A program made the position numbers and the translations under genes. Shown here in pieces: positions 27,215 through 36,573 of a stretch of 64,000 bases of DNA. The first letter of the stretch is position 1. Every line of letters starts with the position of its first letter. The notes beneath the pieces were generated by a model, which saw nothing but the letters and a program-made list of their open reading frames with translations, ran no database searches and was not told the DNA's origin. The stretch covers positions 70,921 to 134,920 of the forward strand of contig CAYWSB010000002.1 of NCBI GenBank assembly GCA_964460465.1. The letters are read 5' to 3'. The stretch comes from SLRI01 sp964460465 (GTDB taxonomy: Bacteria > Pseudomonadota > Alphaproteobacteria > Geminicoccales > Geminicoccaceae).

Positions 27215-28048
27215 ATGTTCGGATCGATCTCGGCTGCCGACGCGGCGGTCTTTGCGCGCGACGGCTATGTGTTCAAGCGCGGCTACTTCGCGCCGGACGA
27301 GGTCGAGCTGATGCGGGCGATGATCGAGACCGATCCGGCGATCCAGAGGAACGTCCTGAAGATCGCCGACAGCGAGGGCGGGGCCACGGCGCTCGCCCTC
27401 TGGAACCATCCCGGGGCCGATGTCTTCGGCGCGGTGGCACGCTCGAAGCGCGTCGCCGGCGGCGCCGAGACGCTGCTGGGCGGCGAGGTCTACCACTACC
27501 ACTCCAAGCTCACGATGAAGATGCCGGGCCACGGCGGGCGCTGGGAATGGCACCAGGACTACGGCTACTGGTACCAGAACGGCTGCCTCTTTCCCGACAT
27601 GCTCTCGGTGGCCGTCGCCGTCGACCCGCAGACCAGGGCGAACGGCTGCATGCAGGTCCTGAAGGGCAGCCACCTGATGGGCCGTATCGAGCACGGCCGG
27701 GTGGCCGGGCAGACCGGGGCCGATGTCGAGCGGGTCGAGCAGGCGATGGAGCGGCTCGAGCTCGTCCATTGCGAGATGGACCCGGGCGACGCCCTCTTCT
27801 TCCATGCCAACACGCTGCATGCCTCCGCCGCCAACACCACCGACAAGCCGCGTCGCCTGTTGATCTGCTGCTACAACAAGGCCAGCAACGACCCGTTCAA
27901 GGTGCACCACCACCCGCGCTACACCAAGCTCGCGCAGCTCCCGGACACGGCGGTCCGCGAGGCCGGCCTCGCCCGGGCGGACGAGACGGCCCGCGACTTC
28001 CTCCACGAGGACGAGGACGCCACCACGGAGGCCCGAAAGGCGAGCTGA
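27215..28048 (+). CDS. Phytanoyl-CoA dioxygenase (PhyH) family protein
   Basis: 277-residue Fe(II)/2-oxoglutarate-dependent oxygenase. The 2-His-1-carboxylate metal site is His113-x-Asp115 in WHQDYGYWY plus His202 in FFHANTLHASA. An arginine in KPRRLLICC is positioned to bind 2-oxoglutarate. A GGGGGGGAAAG ribosome binding site precedes the ATG at 27215. It follows the sugar importer by 132 bp and may belong to the same catabolic unit. The substrate is unknown: the family hydroxylates many small metabolites, not only phytanoyl-CoA. Confidence 0.88.
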   Translation: MFGSISAADAAVFARDGYVFKRGYFAPDEVELMRAMIETDPAIQRNVLKIADSEGGATALALWNHPGADVFGAVARSKRVAGGAETLLGGEVYHYHSKLTMKMPGHGGRWEWHQDYGYWYQNGCLFPDMLSVAVAVDPQTRANGCMQVLKGSHLMGRIEHGRVAGQTGADVERVEQAMERLELVHCEMDPGDALFFHANTLHASAANTTDKPRRLLICCYNKASNDPFKVHHHPRYTKLAQLPDTAVREAGLARADETARDFLHEDEDATTEARKAS

Positions 28049-28148
28049 CCCGGAAAAATTTCACGACGCCGACGGACGCGGGCGGCAATTCGCCGCGTTC
28101 TCCCTGCATAGCCGTCATTGGTGACCTGTTGCAGCGGAGACCGCCACC

Positions 28149-28661
28149 ATGCCGAAAGCCCCCCTCGCCGCCGTTCTGGCGCTCACCGTTTTCGTCGGTG
28201 CCTGCACCGTCCCCACCACCGGCGACGGGCCCGGGCCCAAGCAGACGGCCGGTGCCGCCGTCGGTGCCGTCGGCGGCGCGATCCTCGGCGGGATGGCCGG
28301 CAACGCGCTGGGCGGCAAGGGCAAGAATGCCGTCGCCATCGGCACGGGTGCGGCACTGGGCGGGATCGGCGGGCTCTTTCTCGGCTCATCGGCCGGCGCC
28401 AGCCTCGATCGCGCCGACCGGCTCTATGCCGAGCGCAGCTGGACCCGAGCGATGGCCGCCCCGGTCGGCCAGCCAATCGCCTGGGAGAACCCCGAGACCG
28501 GTAATCGCGGCCACACCGTGACGACCCGTCAGGGCCGGCTCGCCGCGACCGACCAGACCTGCCGCGAGTACACCTCCGAGATCATCGTCGGCGGGCGGCG
28601 CGAGACCCTGGTCGGCACCGCCTGCCGCAACGCCGACGGGACGTGGTCCAACAACGTCTGA
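28149..28661 (+). CDS. Glycine-zipper 2TM domain surface-antigen-like lipoprotein
   Basis: 170-residue predicted lipoprotein: lipobox FVGAC near residue 20, then a glycine zipper (AAVGAVGGAILGGMAGNALGG, continuing with GTGAALGGIGGLFLG) over about residues 35-80. The C-terminal domain holds SEIIVGGRRETLVGTACRNADGTW, resembling the RT0821/17-kDa surface antigen family. It is probably anchored in the outer membrane with a structural or stress role. It is convergent with the TRAP transporter operon and has no obvious functional partner here. Confidence 0.82.
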   Translation: MPKAPLAAVLALTVFVGACTVPTTGDGPGPKQTAGAAVGAVGGAILGGMAGNALGGKGKNAVAIGTGAALGGIGGLFLGSSAGASLDRADRLYAERSWTRAMAAPVGQPIAWENPETGNRGHTVTTRQGRLAATDQTCREYTSEIIVGGRRETLVGTACRNADGTWSNNV

Positions 28662-28679
28662 GCCGCCTCGCGGCCTCGG

Positions 28680-30008
<1,329 letters not shown>

Positions 30009-30014
30009 GCGGGG

Positions 30015-30518
30015 TCAGCCGGCTGTTCGCTGCTGGAGCGCGTGCTTGAGGGTGTGGGCGAGGCCCTGCAGGGCGAGCAGCGCGAAGCCGAGCGGGATGA
30101 AGGCCTTGAGCGCGAAGCGGTAGGGGATGCCGCCGGGATTGGGCGAGCCCTCGCCGGTGCTCCAGGCCTGGAGCACGAAGGGCAGGCTCAGCCGCAGCAT
30201 GATCAGCGCGAAGGCGAGGGTGAGCAGGCCGGTCAGCACCTCGACGACGCGCTGGCCCAGGGCCGGCATGCGCTCGAAGAGCACATCGACGCGGACCTGC
30301 TCGCCGTGCTTGAGGGCATAGGCCATGCCGAGCAGGGCGATGGGCGAGATCAGGTGCCATTCCAGCTCCTGCAGCCAGATCGTGCCGGTGCGAAGAAAGT
30401 AGCGGGCCAGCACGTTGCCGGCGACCACCAGCACCAGCACGACGCAGACCCAGGCGGCGAGGCGGCCGCAGACTTCCACGACCGCCTCGAGCGCTGCCAC
30501 GGCGCGATCCACCATCAA
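30015..30518 (-). CDS. dctQ: TRAP transporter small permease (DctQ)
   Basis: 167-residue protein with four predicted membrane helices. It has the DctQ motif GTIWLQELEWHLISPIALLG followed by YALKHGEQVRVDVLFERMP. It stabilises the large permease in the SBP-dependent secondary transporter. It lies between dctP (11 nt) and dctM (6 nt) in one operon. Confidence 0.93.
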   Translation of the reverse strand: MMVDRAVAALEAVVEVCGRLAAWVCVVLVLVVAGNVLARYFLRTGTIWLQELEWHLISPIALLGMAYALKHGEQVRVDVLFERMPALGQRVVEVLTGLLTLAFALIMLRLSLPFVLQAWSTGEGSPNPGGIPYRFALKAFIPLGFALLALQGLAHTLKHALQQRTAG

Positions 30519-30529
30519 GAAGGCCCGGC

Positions 30530-31627
30530 TCAGGCGCCGAGGATGGTCGAGTGCCAGGGGCCTTCGCTGATCCCGGCCCAGGCGTCATGACCGGCCTTGA
30601 ACGCCATGTAGCTGTCGTGGACCTTCTGCACGAGCGGGTCCTTGGCCGCCTCGGTCGCGAGCGTGTCGGCCGTGGCGGTCCGCAGCTCCTCGACCACGGC
30701 CTGCGGCAGCACCGCGGCGATCACCCCCTCGTTCTCGACCAGATCGACCAGTGCCTCGCCGTTGACCGCCTCGGACCAGGTGACACTTTCGAGCACCGAG
30801 GCCATGGACGCCATCCGGACGATCGCCTTGAGGTCGTCGGGCAGGGCGTCCCAGGCGGGCCGGGCGATGATCAGCTCGCCCGTGGTCGCCGGCTCGTGCC
30901 AGCCGGTGGTGTAGTAGTGCTTGGCGGCATTGTGCAGGCCGAGCCGCCGGTCCTGGTAGGGACCGACGAACTCGGCGGCATCGATCACGCCACGCTCGAG
31001 CGCCGGGAAGATCTCGGGTGCCGGCAGCACCCGGGCGTCGACGCCGAGGGCGCTGTAGACCTGCCCGGCCAGGCCCGGGATGCGCATCCTGAGGCCCTGG
31101 AGGTCGGCCACGTTCTCGACCGGCTCGCGGAACCAGCCGGTCATCTGCACGCCGGTGTTGTTGAGCGGGAAGGCCACGATGTTGAAGGGCTCGTAGACCT
31201 CCTGCCAGAGCTCGAGGCCGCCGCCGTGGTAGAGCCAGGCCATGTGGCCCATGAAGCTCATGCCGAAGGGGACGGTGGTGAAATACTGGGCAGCGAAGGT
31301 GCGGCCCGACCAGAAATAGGAGTTGGCCGCGTTCATCTCGACCACGCCGGAGACCACCGCGTCGAAGCCCTCGAAGGCGGGCACCAGCTCGCCCGCGGCG
31401 AAGGGCTGGATCGTCAGCCGGCCGCCCGACATGGCGGCGACGTTCTTGATGAACGCTTCGGGGCTGCCCGGGCCCACGGTGTAGAAGGGGGCGTTGGGCC
31501 CATAGGCATTGGTCATGCGCCAGGAGAAGGTCTCCTGGGCGCGGACGACGTTGGGGGCGGCCACAAGGGCCGCCGTCGCGGCGGCACCACCCATCAAGCC
31601 CTGATCGAGGAACCTGCGTCGTTGCAT
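30530..31627 (-). CDS. dctP: TRAP transporter substrate-binding protein (DctP)
   Basis: 365-residue periplasmic binding protein with a Tat-like leader (RRRFLDQGLMGGAAATAALV, cleavage near VVRAQ). The ligand-site arginine lies in LQGLRMRIPGLAG, and FVGPYQDRRLGLHNAAKHYY is characteristic of the group that includes 2-oxo-acid-binding TakP. It is the first gene of the dctPQM operon. A 2-oxo acid, lactate or similar carboxylate ligand is likely but not proven. Confidence 0.92.
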   Translation of the reverse strand: MQRRRFLDQGLMGGAAATAALVAAPNVVRAQETFSWRMTNAYGPNAPFYTVGPGSPEAFIKNVAAMSGGRLTIQPFAAGELVPAFEGFDAVVSGVVEMNAANSYFWSGRTFAAQYFTTVPFGMSFMGHMAWLYHGGGLELWQEVYEPFNIVAFPLNNTGVQMTGWFREPVENVADLQGLRMRIPGLAGQVYSALGVDARVLPAPEIFPALERGVIDAAEFVGPYQDRRLGLHNAAKHYYTTGWHEPATTGELIIARPAWDALPDDLKAIVRMASMASVLESVTWSEAVNGEALVDLVENEGVIAAVLPQAVVEELRTATADTLATEAAKDPLVQKVHDSYMAFKAGHDAWAGISEGPWHSTILGA

Positions 31628-31704
31628 GAAACCTGCCCATCCCTGTTGCTGTGAGGACCGATGGGCGGCTGGTCAGCAAGAAGCGTGCCGGGTTAGGTTC
31701 GGGG

Positions 31705-32079
31705 TCAATCGGCCAGCGCGTAGGGCTTGATCAAGGTCTCGGCCGGGATGGCCAGTGCGGTGTGCAGGCGGCGGACCATGGCCAGGGTGAGCGGGCGCTT
31801 GCGGCCGAGGATCTCGGAGACGCGTGCGCGCGTGCCGAGCAAGGGCTCGAGGTCCCTACGGGCCAGGCCGAGGGCCTCCATGCGGTGCTCGATCGCCGCG
31901 ATGGGATCGGGCTCGTCGATGGGGTATTCGCGGGCCTCCCAGGCATCGACCAGGGTGACGAGCACATCGAGCCGGTCGGACTCGGGCGAGCCGTCCCGGG
32001 CGTCCATCAGCCGGTCGATCTCGGCCAGGGCGGCCGAGTGGTCGGCTGCGGTCTTGATGGGCTTGATGGTCGCGTCCAT
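31705..32079 (-). CDS. higA: HigA-family antitoxin (XRE-type HTH)
   Basis: 124-residue antitoxin. The C-terminal helix-turn-helix (RRDLEPLLGTRARVSEILGR, then RPLTLAMVRRLHTALAIPAE) follows an acidic N-terminal segment likely to contact the toxin. It lies 12 bp downstream of the toxin gene, the toxin-first order that distinguishes HigBA modules. By analogy with the family it should bind the 17-bp palindrome upstream of higB and repress the operon. Confidence 0.88.
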   Translation of the reverse strand: MDATIKPIKTAADHSAALAEIDRLMDARDGSPESDRLDVLVTLVDAWEAREYPIDEPDPIAAIEHRMEALGLARRDLEPLLGTRARVSEILGRKRPLTLAMVRRLHTALAIPAETLIKPYALAD

Positions 32080-32091
32080 CGCATCGGTCCC

Positions 32092-32385
32092 TCAAACAGT
32101 CGCGGCATCGATCCGGTCGTATTCGGCATGGGTGCCGATGAACCGGATGAAGATCGTCTGTCGCGGGTAGTTCACCTTGACGATCAGCCGAAACTTGTTG
32201 CCGGCGATGTTGAAACAGACCCGATTGCCGGCGAGAAAGCTGGCACTGCGGTAGTCTGCCTTCACCGCCGCCGGGCCGTCCCAGCGGGCGCGTCTGGCGA
32301 ACGCGAACCACGCCTTGAGCGGCTGTTCGGCATCGGCATGGATCGTCCAGAACTCGACCAGGGTTCGGCGTGCGATCACCCGCAT
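32092..32385 (-). CDS. higB: HigB-family mRNA interferase toxin
   Basis: 97-residue RelE-fold toxin of the HigB type: MRVIARRTLVEFW at the start, AKADYRSASFL-like strand (VKADYRSASFLAGNRVCFN), then NKFRLIVKVNYPRQTIFIRF and the C-terminal GTHAEYDRID signature. HigB toxins cleave mRNA on translating ribosomes. It is co-transcribed with higA and sits 47 bp after trpE on the same strand, with its own promoter and operator in the gap. Confidence 0.9.
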   Translation of the reverse strand: MRVIARRTLVEFWTIHADAEQPLKAWFAFARRARWDGPAAVKADYRSASFLAGNRVCFNIAGNKFRLIVKVNYPRQTIFIRFIGTHAEYDRIDAATV

Positions 32386-32390
32386 GAGGC

Positions 32391-32419
32391 AAGTTACTTC
32401 GATCCCAATTTGGGATCAA
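32391..32419 (-). promoter_or_regulatory. higBA promoter with perfect palindromic operator
   Basis: GATCCCAATTTGGGATC (32401-32417) is a perfect 8-1-8 palindrome 16 bp upstream of the higB start. On the minus strand TTGATC (32414-32419) and TAACTT (32391-32396) are 17 bp apart and could be the -35 and -10 elements, so the palindrome would fill the spacer. That is the classic layout for toxin-antitoxin autorepression. The -10 match is weak. Confidence 0.6.
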
Positions 32420-32432
32420 GAGCGTCGAACCG

Positions 32433-33950
32433 CTACCGCCCGCGGCTGGCGTAGCTGACGGCCTCCTCGGCGGCGCGGATCAGGGCCTTGGCCTTGTTGC
32501 AGCTCTCCTGATACTCGGCCTCCGGGTCGCTGTCGGCGACCACGCCGCCGCCGGCCTGGACGTACATGGTCCCGTCCTTCACCAGTGCCGTGCGCAGGGC
32601 GATGCACGTGTCCATGTCGCCGTCGGCCGAGATGTAGCCGACTGCCCCGGCATAGAAGGCGCGCTTTTCGGTCTCGAGCTCCTCGATGATCTGCATCGCC
32701 CGGACCTTGGGCGCACCCGTGACGGTGCCGGCGGGAAAGCCCGCCATCAGCGCGTCGACGACGTCGCATTCGGGGCGCAACTGGCCCTCGACGTTGGAGA
32801 CGATGTGCATGACGTGGCTGTAACGTTCGACGCTCATCTGCTCGGTGACCTCGACCGTGCCGATCTTCGCCACCCGGCCCACGTCGTTGCGGCCGAGGTC
32901 GAGCAGCATCAGGTGCTCGGCCAGCTCCTTGGGATCGGCCATGAGGTCCTTGGCCAGCGCCTCGTCCGCGGCCGGTGTGGAGCCCCTGGGCCTGGTCCCG
33001 GCGATCGGCCGGACGGTGACCCGGCCGTCCCTGACCCGGACCAGGATCTCCGGGCTCGAGCCCACCAGCGCGAAGTCGCCGAGATCGAGGAAGAAGAGGA
33101 AGGGCGAGGGGTTGAGCCGGCGCAGCGAGCGGTAGAGCGCCATCGGCGGCAGGGTGAAGGGCACGGCAAAGCGCTGCGAGGGGACGACCTGGAAGATGTC
33201 GCCCGCCATGATGTACTCCTTCGCCCGGTCCACCATGGCGTGATACGCCGCGCGGGTGGTGTTGGAGACCGGGGTCGGCGGCGCGCTCGCGCGGGCGGGC
33301 CTTGCCGGGTTGATGCCGCGGCCCATGTCGGCCACCGCATCGGCCAGCCGCTCGAGCGCCTGGTCGTAGGCGCGATCCGCACCCATCGCTGGATCGGGGT
33401 AGACCGGCGTGACGATGGTCAGCACGTCCTTGATGCTGTCGAAGACGGCGACCAGGGTCGGGCGCAGGAAGATGGCGTCGGGAATGCCGAGCGGGTCCGG
33501 GTTGGTCGCCGGCACCGTGGGCTCGACCAGGCGGATCGTGTCGTAGCTCATGTAGCCGAAGAGGCCCGCCGCCATTGGCGGCAGGTCGGCCGGCAGCTCG
33601 ATCCGGCTCTCGGCCAGAAGGTCTCGCAGGCTCTCCAGGGTCGGCTTGGCCTCGGCCGTGAAGCTCCCGGGATCGAACCGCGCCTGCCGGTTGATCTCGG
33701 CCGCCGCACCCCGGGCCCGCCAGACCAGATCGGGCTTGGTCACGATGATCGAGTAGCGGCCGCGCACCGCGCCGCCGGTGACGCTCTCGAGGAGGAAGCT
33801 GTAGGGCCGGCCCTCGGCCAGTTTCAGCGTGGCGGAGACGGGGGTCTCGAGGTCGGCCACGAGCGTGGTCCAGACCACCTGTGCCCGGCCCGCGTCGTAA
33901 GCGTCCCGGAAGGCCGATCGGCCCGGCAAGACTTCCTCGGTGAAGGCCAC
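32433..33950 (-). CDS. trpE: Anthranilate synthase component I
   Basis: 505-residue chorismate-using enzyme of tryptophan synthesis. The N-terminal tryptophan-binding region contains LLESVTGGAVRGRYS, and the catalytic domain has FQVVPSQRF, ILVRVRDGRVTVRPIAGTRP, LMLLDLGRNDVGRVA and GFPAGTVTGAPKVRAMQII. The partner trpG is not adjacent on this side. A leader peptide or attenuator upstream (33951-34008) is not apparent. higBA has been placed directly downstream on the same strand. Confidence 0.95.
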   Translation of the reverse strand: MAFTEEVLPGRSAFRDAYDAGRAQVVWTTLVADLETPVSATLKLAEGRPYSFLLESVTGGAVRGRYSIIVTKPDLVWRARGAAAEINRQARFDPGSFTAEAKPTLESLRDLLAESRIELPADLPPMAAGLFGYMSYDTIRLVEPTVPATNPDPLGIPDAIFLRPTLVAVFDSIKDVLTIVTPVYPDPAMGADRAYDQALERLADAVADMGRGINPARPARASAPPTPVSNTTRAAYHAMVDRAKEYIMAGDIFQVVPSQRFAVPFTLPPMALYRSLRRLNPSPFLFFLDLGDFALVGSSPEILVRVRDGRVTVRPIAGTRPRGSTPAADEALAKDLMADPKELAEHLMLLDLGRNDVGRVAKIGTVEVTEQMSVERYSHVMHIVSNVEGQLRPECDVVDALMAGFPAGTVTGAPKVRAMQIIEELETEKRAFYAGAVGYISADGDMDTCIALRTALVKDGTMYVQAGGGVVADSDPEAEYQESCNKAKALIRAAEEAVSYASRGR

Positions 33951-34008
33951 GGTGCTGGTTCCTGCAAAGCTTGGGCGACGGTCCGCACTCTTAGTCGCCT
34001 GTGCGCCC

Positions 34009-34962
34009 TCAGGCCAGAACCTCGTCCCGGAACCAGGCGAGGTCGATATTGCCGCCGCAGAGGATCACGGCCACCCGCTTGCCGCACTGGCGCTGGCGCT
34101 CCTGCAACAGGCCGGCCAGCGGTGCCGCCCCCGCACCCTCGGCGAGGTTGTGGGTGTCGGTCCAGTAGGCCCTGATGGCCTCCTTGATCTCGGTCTCTGC
34201 GAGCCGGAGCACGCGGGCCGCGCCCTCAAGGATGACGTCGAGGGCGGCCGGCTCCGGGATGCGGGTCGCCATGCCGTCGGCGATGGTCGAAGCCGGCCCG
34301 GTAGTGACGACATGCCCGGCGGCGAAGGAGAGTGCATAGGCCGGCAGCCGCTCGCTCACCACGCCCACGATCTCGGTCCGCAGACCGAGCAGGTCACGGG
34401 TGCGGATCAGCCCGGCGATGCCGGAGCCGAGTCCGATCGGCACGTAGACCGTGTCGAGGTCGGGGACGGCAGTGAACAGCTCGAGCGCGTAGGTGGCCAC
34501 CCCGCGGACCAGGAGCGGATCGAAGGACGGCAACATCCAGTGGCCGTCCCGCTCCGCCAGGCGTCGGGCCTCGGCCCGGGCCGCGTCGAAGTCCTCCCCG
34601 TGGACCACGAGCTCGGCGCCGAACGCCTGCATCGCCGCGTTCTTCTCCACGCTGTTGCCCTCGGGCACGCAGATGACCGAGCGCAGGCTGTGCCGCGCGG
34701 CAGCGAAGGCGACGCTCTGGCCGTGATTGCCCCTGGTCGCCGAAATGACGCTCGCCACTTCCGGATGCGCGCGGCGGAGCCAGTCCATGTAGACGAGGCC
34801 ACCGCGCACCTTGAACGCTCCGGTGGGGGTATGGTTCTCGTGCTTGACCCAGACCGTGCAGCCGGTGCGCCGTGCGAGCAGCGGCCAAGCATAGTGCGGC
34901 GTCGGCGGCATGACCGCGTGGACGACGCGGGCGGCGGCGTTGAGATCGTCGAGGCTGAACAA
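34009..34962 (-). CDS. PLP-dependent threonine/serine dehydratase-like enzyme
   Basis: 317-residue fold-type II PLP enzyme. The Schiff-base lysine is in PTGAFKVRGG, the serine/asparagine loop in SATRGNHGQSVAFAA, and the phosphate-binding glycine loop in PIGLGSGIAGLI. It lacks an ACT regulatory domain, so it is a catabolic-type dehydratase: threonine, serine or 3-hydroxyaspartate are possible substrates. It is 58 bp upstream of trpE on the same strand and may share transcription. Confidence 0.85.
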   Translation of the reverse strand: MFSLDDLNAAARVVHAVMPPTPHYAWPLLARRTGCTVWVKHENHTPTGAFKVRGGLVYMDWLRRAHPEVASVISATRGNHGQSVAFAAARHSLRSVICVPEGNSVEKNAAMQAFGAELVVHGEDFDAARAEARRLAERDGHWMLPSFDPLLVRGVATYALELFTAVPDLDTVYVPIGLGSGIAGLIRTRDLLGLRTEIVGVVSERLPAYALSFAAGHVVTTGPASTIADGMATRIPEPAALDVILEGAARVLRLAETEIKEAIRAYWTDTHNLAEGAGAAPLAGLLQERQRQCGKRVAVILCGGNIDLAWFRDEVLA

Positions 34963-35040
34963 GGCACAGCTCCAGAGGTGGGAGAGGCGGTGTCGGACGG
35001 CATAATCCGTCAGCCTCTCGCCTGGCCAGCCACCGTCCGC

Positions 35041-35268
35041 CTAGGAGAATGCGGGCTCGCGGCGCCGGTGCAGCCCGTCGATGCCCCCGGGCTCGGCAGC
35101 GCCGAGCGCCGAACCGAACATTGGCGCGAGCACGCCGAGCTGACCGCGCTGCCGCGTCCGTTCGTGGCAATCGAGCAGCCAGCGTGCGAGCAGATGCAGA
35201 TTGGCGGCCGCCGCCGCGTCGCGTTGTGGCTGGGCGGCGCACCCACTCGCGACGATCCTCTCGTCCAT
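35041..35268 (-). CDS. Small hypothetical protein with strong ribosome binding site
   Basis: 75-residue ORF starting MDERIVASGCAAQPQRDAAA and containing LHLLARWLLDCHERTRQRGQ, an amphipathic helix candidate. The reason to believe it is the run GGGGGGA seven bases before its ATG, the best ribosome binding site in this intergenic region. I recognise no family. A perfect 9-bp inverted repeat lies about 70 bp upstream. Confidence 0.45.
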   Translation of the reverse strand: MDERIVASGCAAQPQRDAAAAANLHLLARWLLDCHERTRQRGQLGVLAPMFGSALGAAEPGGIDGLHRRREPAFS

Positions 35269-35335
35269 CGATAGTCCCCCCGTGGTCGGCGCCCGACGGC
35301 CGACGCCACACCGGTGCCGACGGCCGCAGTTGCAC

Positions 35336-35356
35336 GGCCGAGGCCTAGCCTCGGCC
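35336..35356. repeat. Perfect inverted repeat in intergenic DNA
   Basis: GGCCGAGGC-CTA-GCCTCGGCC forms a 9-bp stem with a three-base loop, between the small ORF at 35041-35268 and the YceI operon end. There is no U-tract. It could be an operator for the small ORF or an RNA hairpin downstream of the YceI operon. Confidence 0.4.
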
Positions 35357-35418
35357 ACTCGGCGCAACCGTGATCTCGATTACGTTCACGAAAAAATAGC
35401 CCGCTCAGAGCCGCGGGC

Positions 35419-35991
35419 TCAGTCGGCGGCTCGTGCCGCCACTTCGATCTCCAGGACGACGTCGTAGCCCACGGCGGCGTCGCCGGCCCAGTCGCCCCTG
35501 CCGATCTCGAAGCTGCGGCGATCGAGGTCGAGCGTGCCGCTGGCTGTGGCCGCATCGCCGTCGACGACGATCGTCATGGGCAGGTCGATCACCTCGGTGA
35601 TGCCGCGGATGGTGAGCTCGCCGGTGACCAGATAGTTGTCGCCGCCCTGATGCGCGAAGCCGGTGCTGGTGAATGTGGCGGTGGGATGGTTGGCCGTGTC
35701 GAACCAGTCGGCACCGACGATCCCGGCGTCGCGCTCCGAGTTGCCGGTATCGACGCTGTCGATCCGGATCAGCGCGTGGACGTGGGCGTCGGTCAGCTCC
35801 GCCGGGTCGAAGCGAATCTCGGTCGAGAAGTCGCGCCAGTTGCCACGAACCGGTGAGCCCATTTGGCGGAAGACGAACTCCAGCCGGCTCTGCCCCTCGA
35901 TCAGGACCCAGTCTCGGGCCACCGTCGGGGGGGCCGCCAGGACGGCGGCAAGGAGGACGGCCAAAATCGCAAGGGGCAGCGTCGAGCGCAT
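35419..35991 (-). CDS. YceI-family periplasmic lipid-binding-like protein, copy 1
   Basis: 190-residue secreted lipocalin-like protein. It has a signal peptide (LPLAILAVLLAAVLAAPPTV) and YceI motifs SRLEFVFRQMGSPVRGNW, SVDTGNSERDAGIVGADWFD and GELTIRGITEVIDLPM. YceI proteins bind polyisoprenoids or amphiphiles. ATG at 35991; the longer in-frame extension reads through the b561 gene antisense frame and is discounted. It is last in a YceI-b561-YceI operon. Its sequence differs greatly from copy 2, so the pair is not a recent duplication. Confidence 0.88.
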   Translation of the reverse strand: MRSTLPLAILAVLLAAVLAAPPTVARDWVLIEGQSRLEFVFRQMGSPVRGNWRDFSTEIRFDPAELTDAHVHALIRIDSVDTGNSERDAGIVGADWFDTANHPTATFTSTGFAHQGGDNYLVTGELTIRGITEVIDLPMTIVVDGDAATASGTLDLDRRSFEIGRGDWAGDAAVGYDVVLEIEVAARAAD

Positions 35992-35996
35992 CGAGG

Positions 35997-36548
35997 TCAG
36001 TCCTTCAACGGGCGGAGCATGCGGACCAGAACAGTATCCCGGTTGACGAAGTGGTGCTTGAGGGCGCCGGCAACGTGCAGAAGGACCGCCAGCGCCAAGA
36101 GATAGCCGGCGACGAGATGGACGGCCTTGAGCGCGCCGGCCAGCGCCTCGTTCGCCGGGACCAGGTCTGGAACCGTAAAGAAGCCGAAATAGTTGGCCGG
36201 GCTCGCCGTCGCACCCGAGTAGAGCCAGCCGCTCAAGGGCATGAGCAAGAGCAGCACATAGATGCCGTGGTGCGTGGCCTTGGCGAGGATCGTCTCGTGC
36301 CGCGTCATGCCGCCCGGCAGCGGTGGCACCGGGTTGAGCCGGCGCCAGACCAGTCGCACGACGACGAGCATCCAGACGGTGAGCCCGAGCGACTTGTGCA
36401 AAGCATAGTCCTGGAACTTCTGCGGGCTCAGCGGCAGATCGACCATGGTCCAACCGAGATAGAAGAGCCAGAAGACGAGAACCACGCTCGCCCAGTGGAT
36501 CGCCCAGTGGACGAGGCCGTAGCCCGCTTCGCTGTTGGTCAGACGCAT
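35997..36548 (-). CDS. Cytochrome b561-family membrane protein
   Basis: 183-residue di-haem membrane cytochrome with four helices. Histidines suited to haem ligation occur in LVHWAIHWASVVLVFWLF, YALHKSLGLTVW, ATHHGIYVLLLLMPLSGWLY and KAVHLVAGYLLALAVLLHVAG. It resembles the YodB/CybB quinone-linked group. It sits between two YceI genes, five bases from copy 1 and 25 bases from copy 2. This conserved pairing suggests electron delivery linked to the YceI proteins' isoprenoid ligand (inference). Confidence 0.9.
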   Translation of the reverse strand: MRLTNSEAGYGLVHWAIHWASVVLVFWLFYLGWTMVDLPLSPQKFQDYALHKSLGLTVWMLVVVRLVWRRLNPVPPLPGGMTRHETILAKATHHGIYVLLLLMPLSGWLYSGATASPANYFGFFTVPDLVPANEALAGALKAVHLVAGYLLALAVLLHVAGALKHHFVNRDTVLVRMLRPLKD

Positions 36549-36573
36549 GGCCGATCTCCCGCGGCAGGCCTGC

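Noticed and set aside
22600..28100. Genomic island bounded by a tRNA or integrase
   Set aside because: I see no integrase, tRNA, direct repeat or insertion-sequence terminus at either side; only the truncated M48 gene hints at a junction.
26326..28521. A 731-codon plus-strand frame across the permease, PhyH and lipoprotein genes
   Set aside because: It overlaps three well-supported genes in a different frame and shows no domain.
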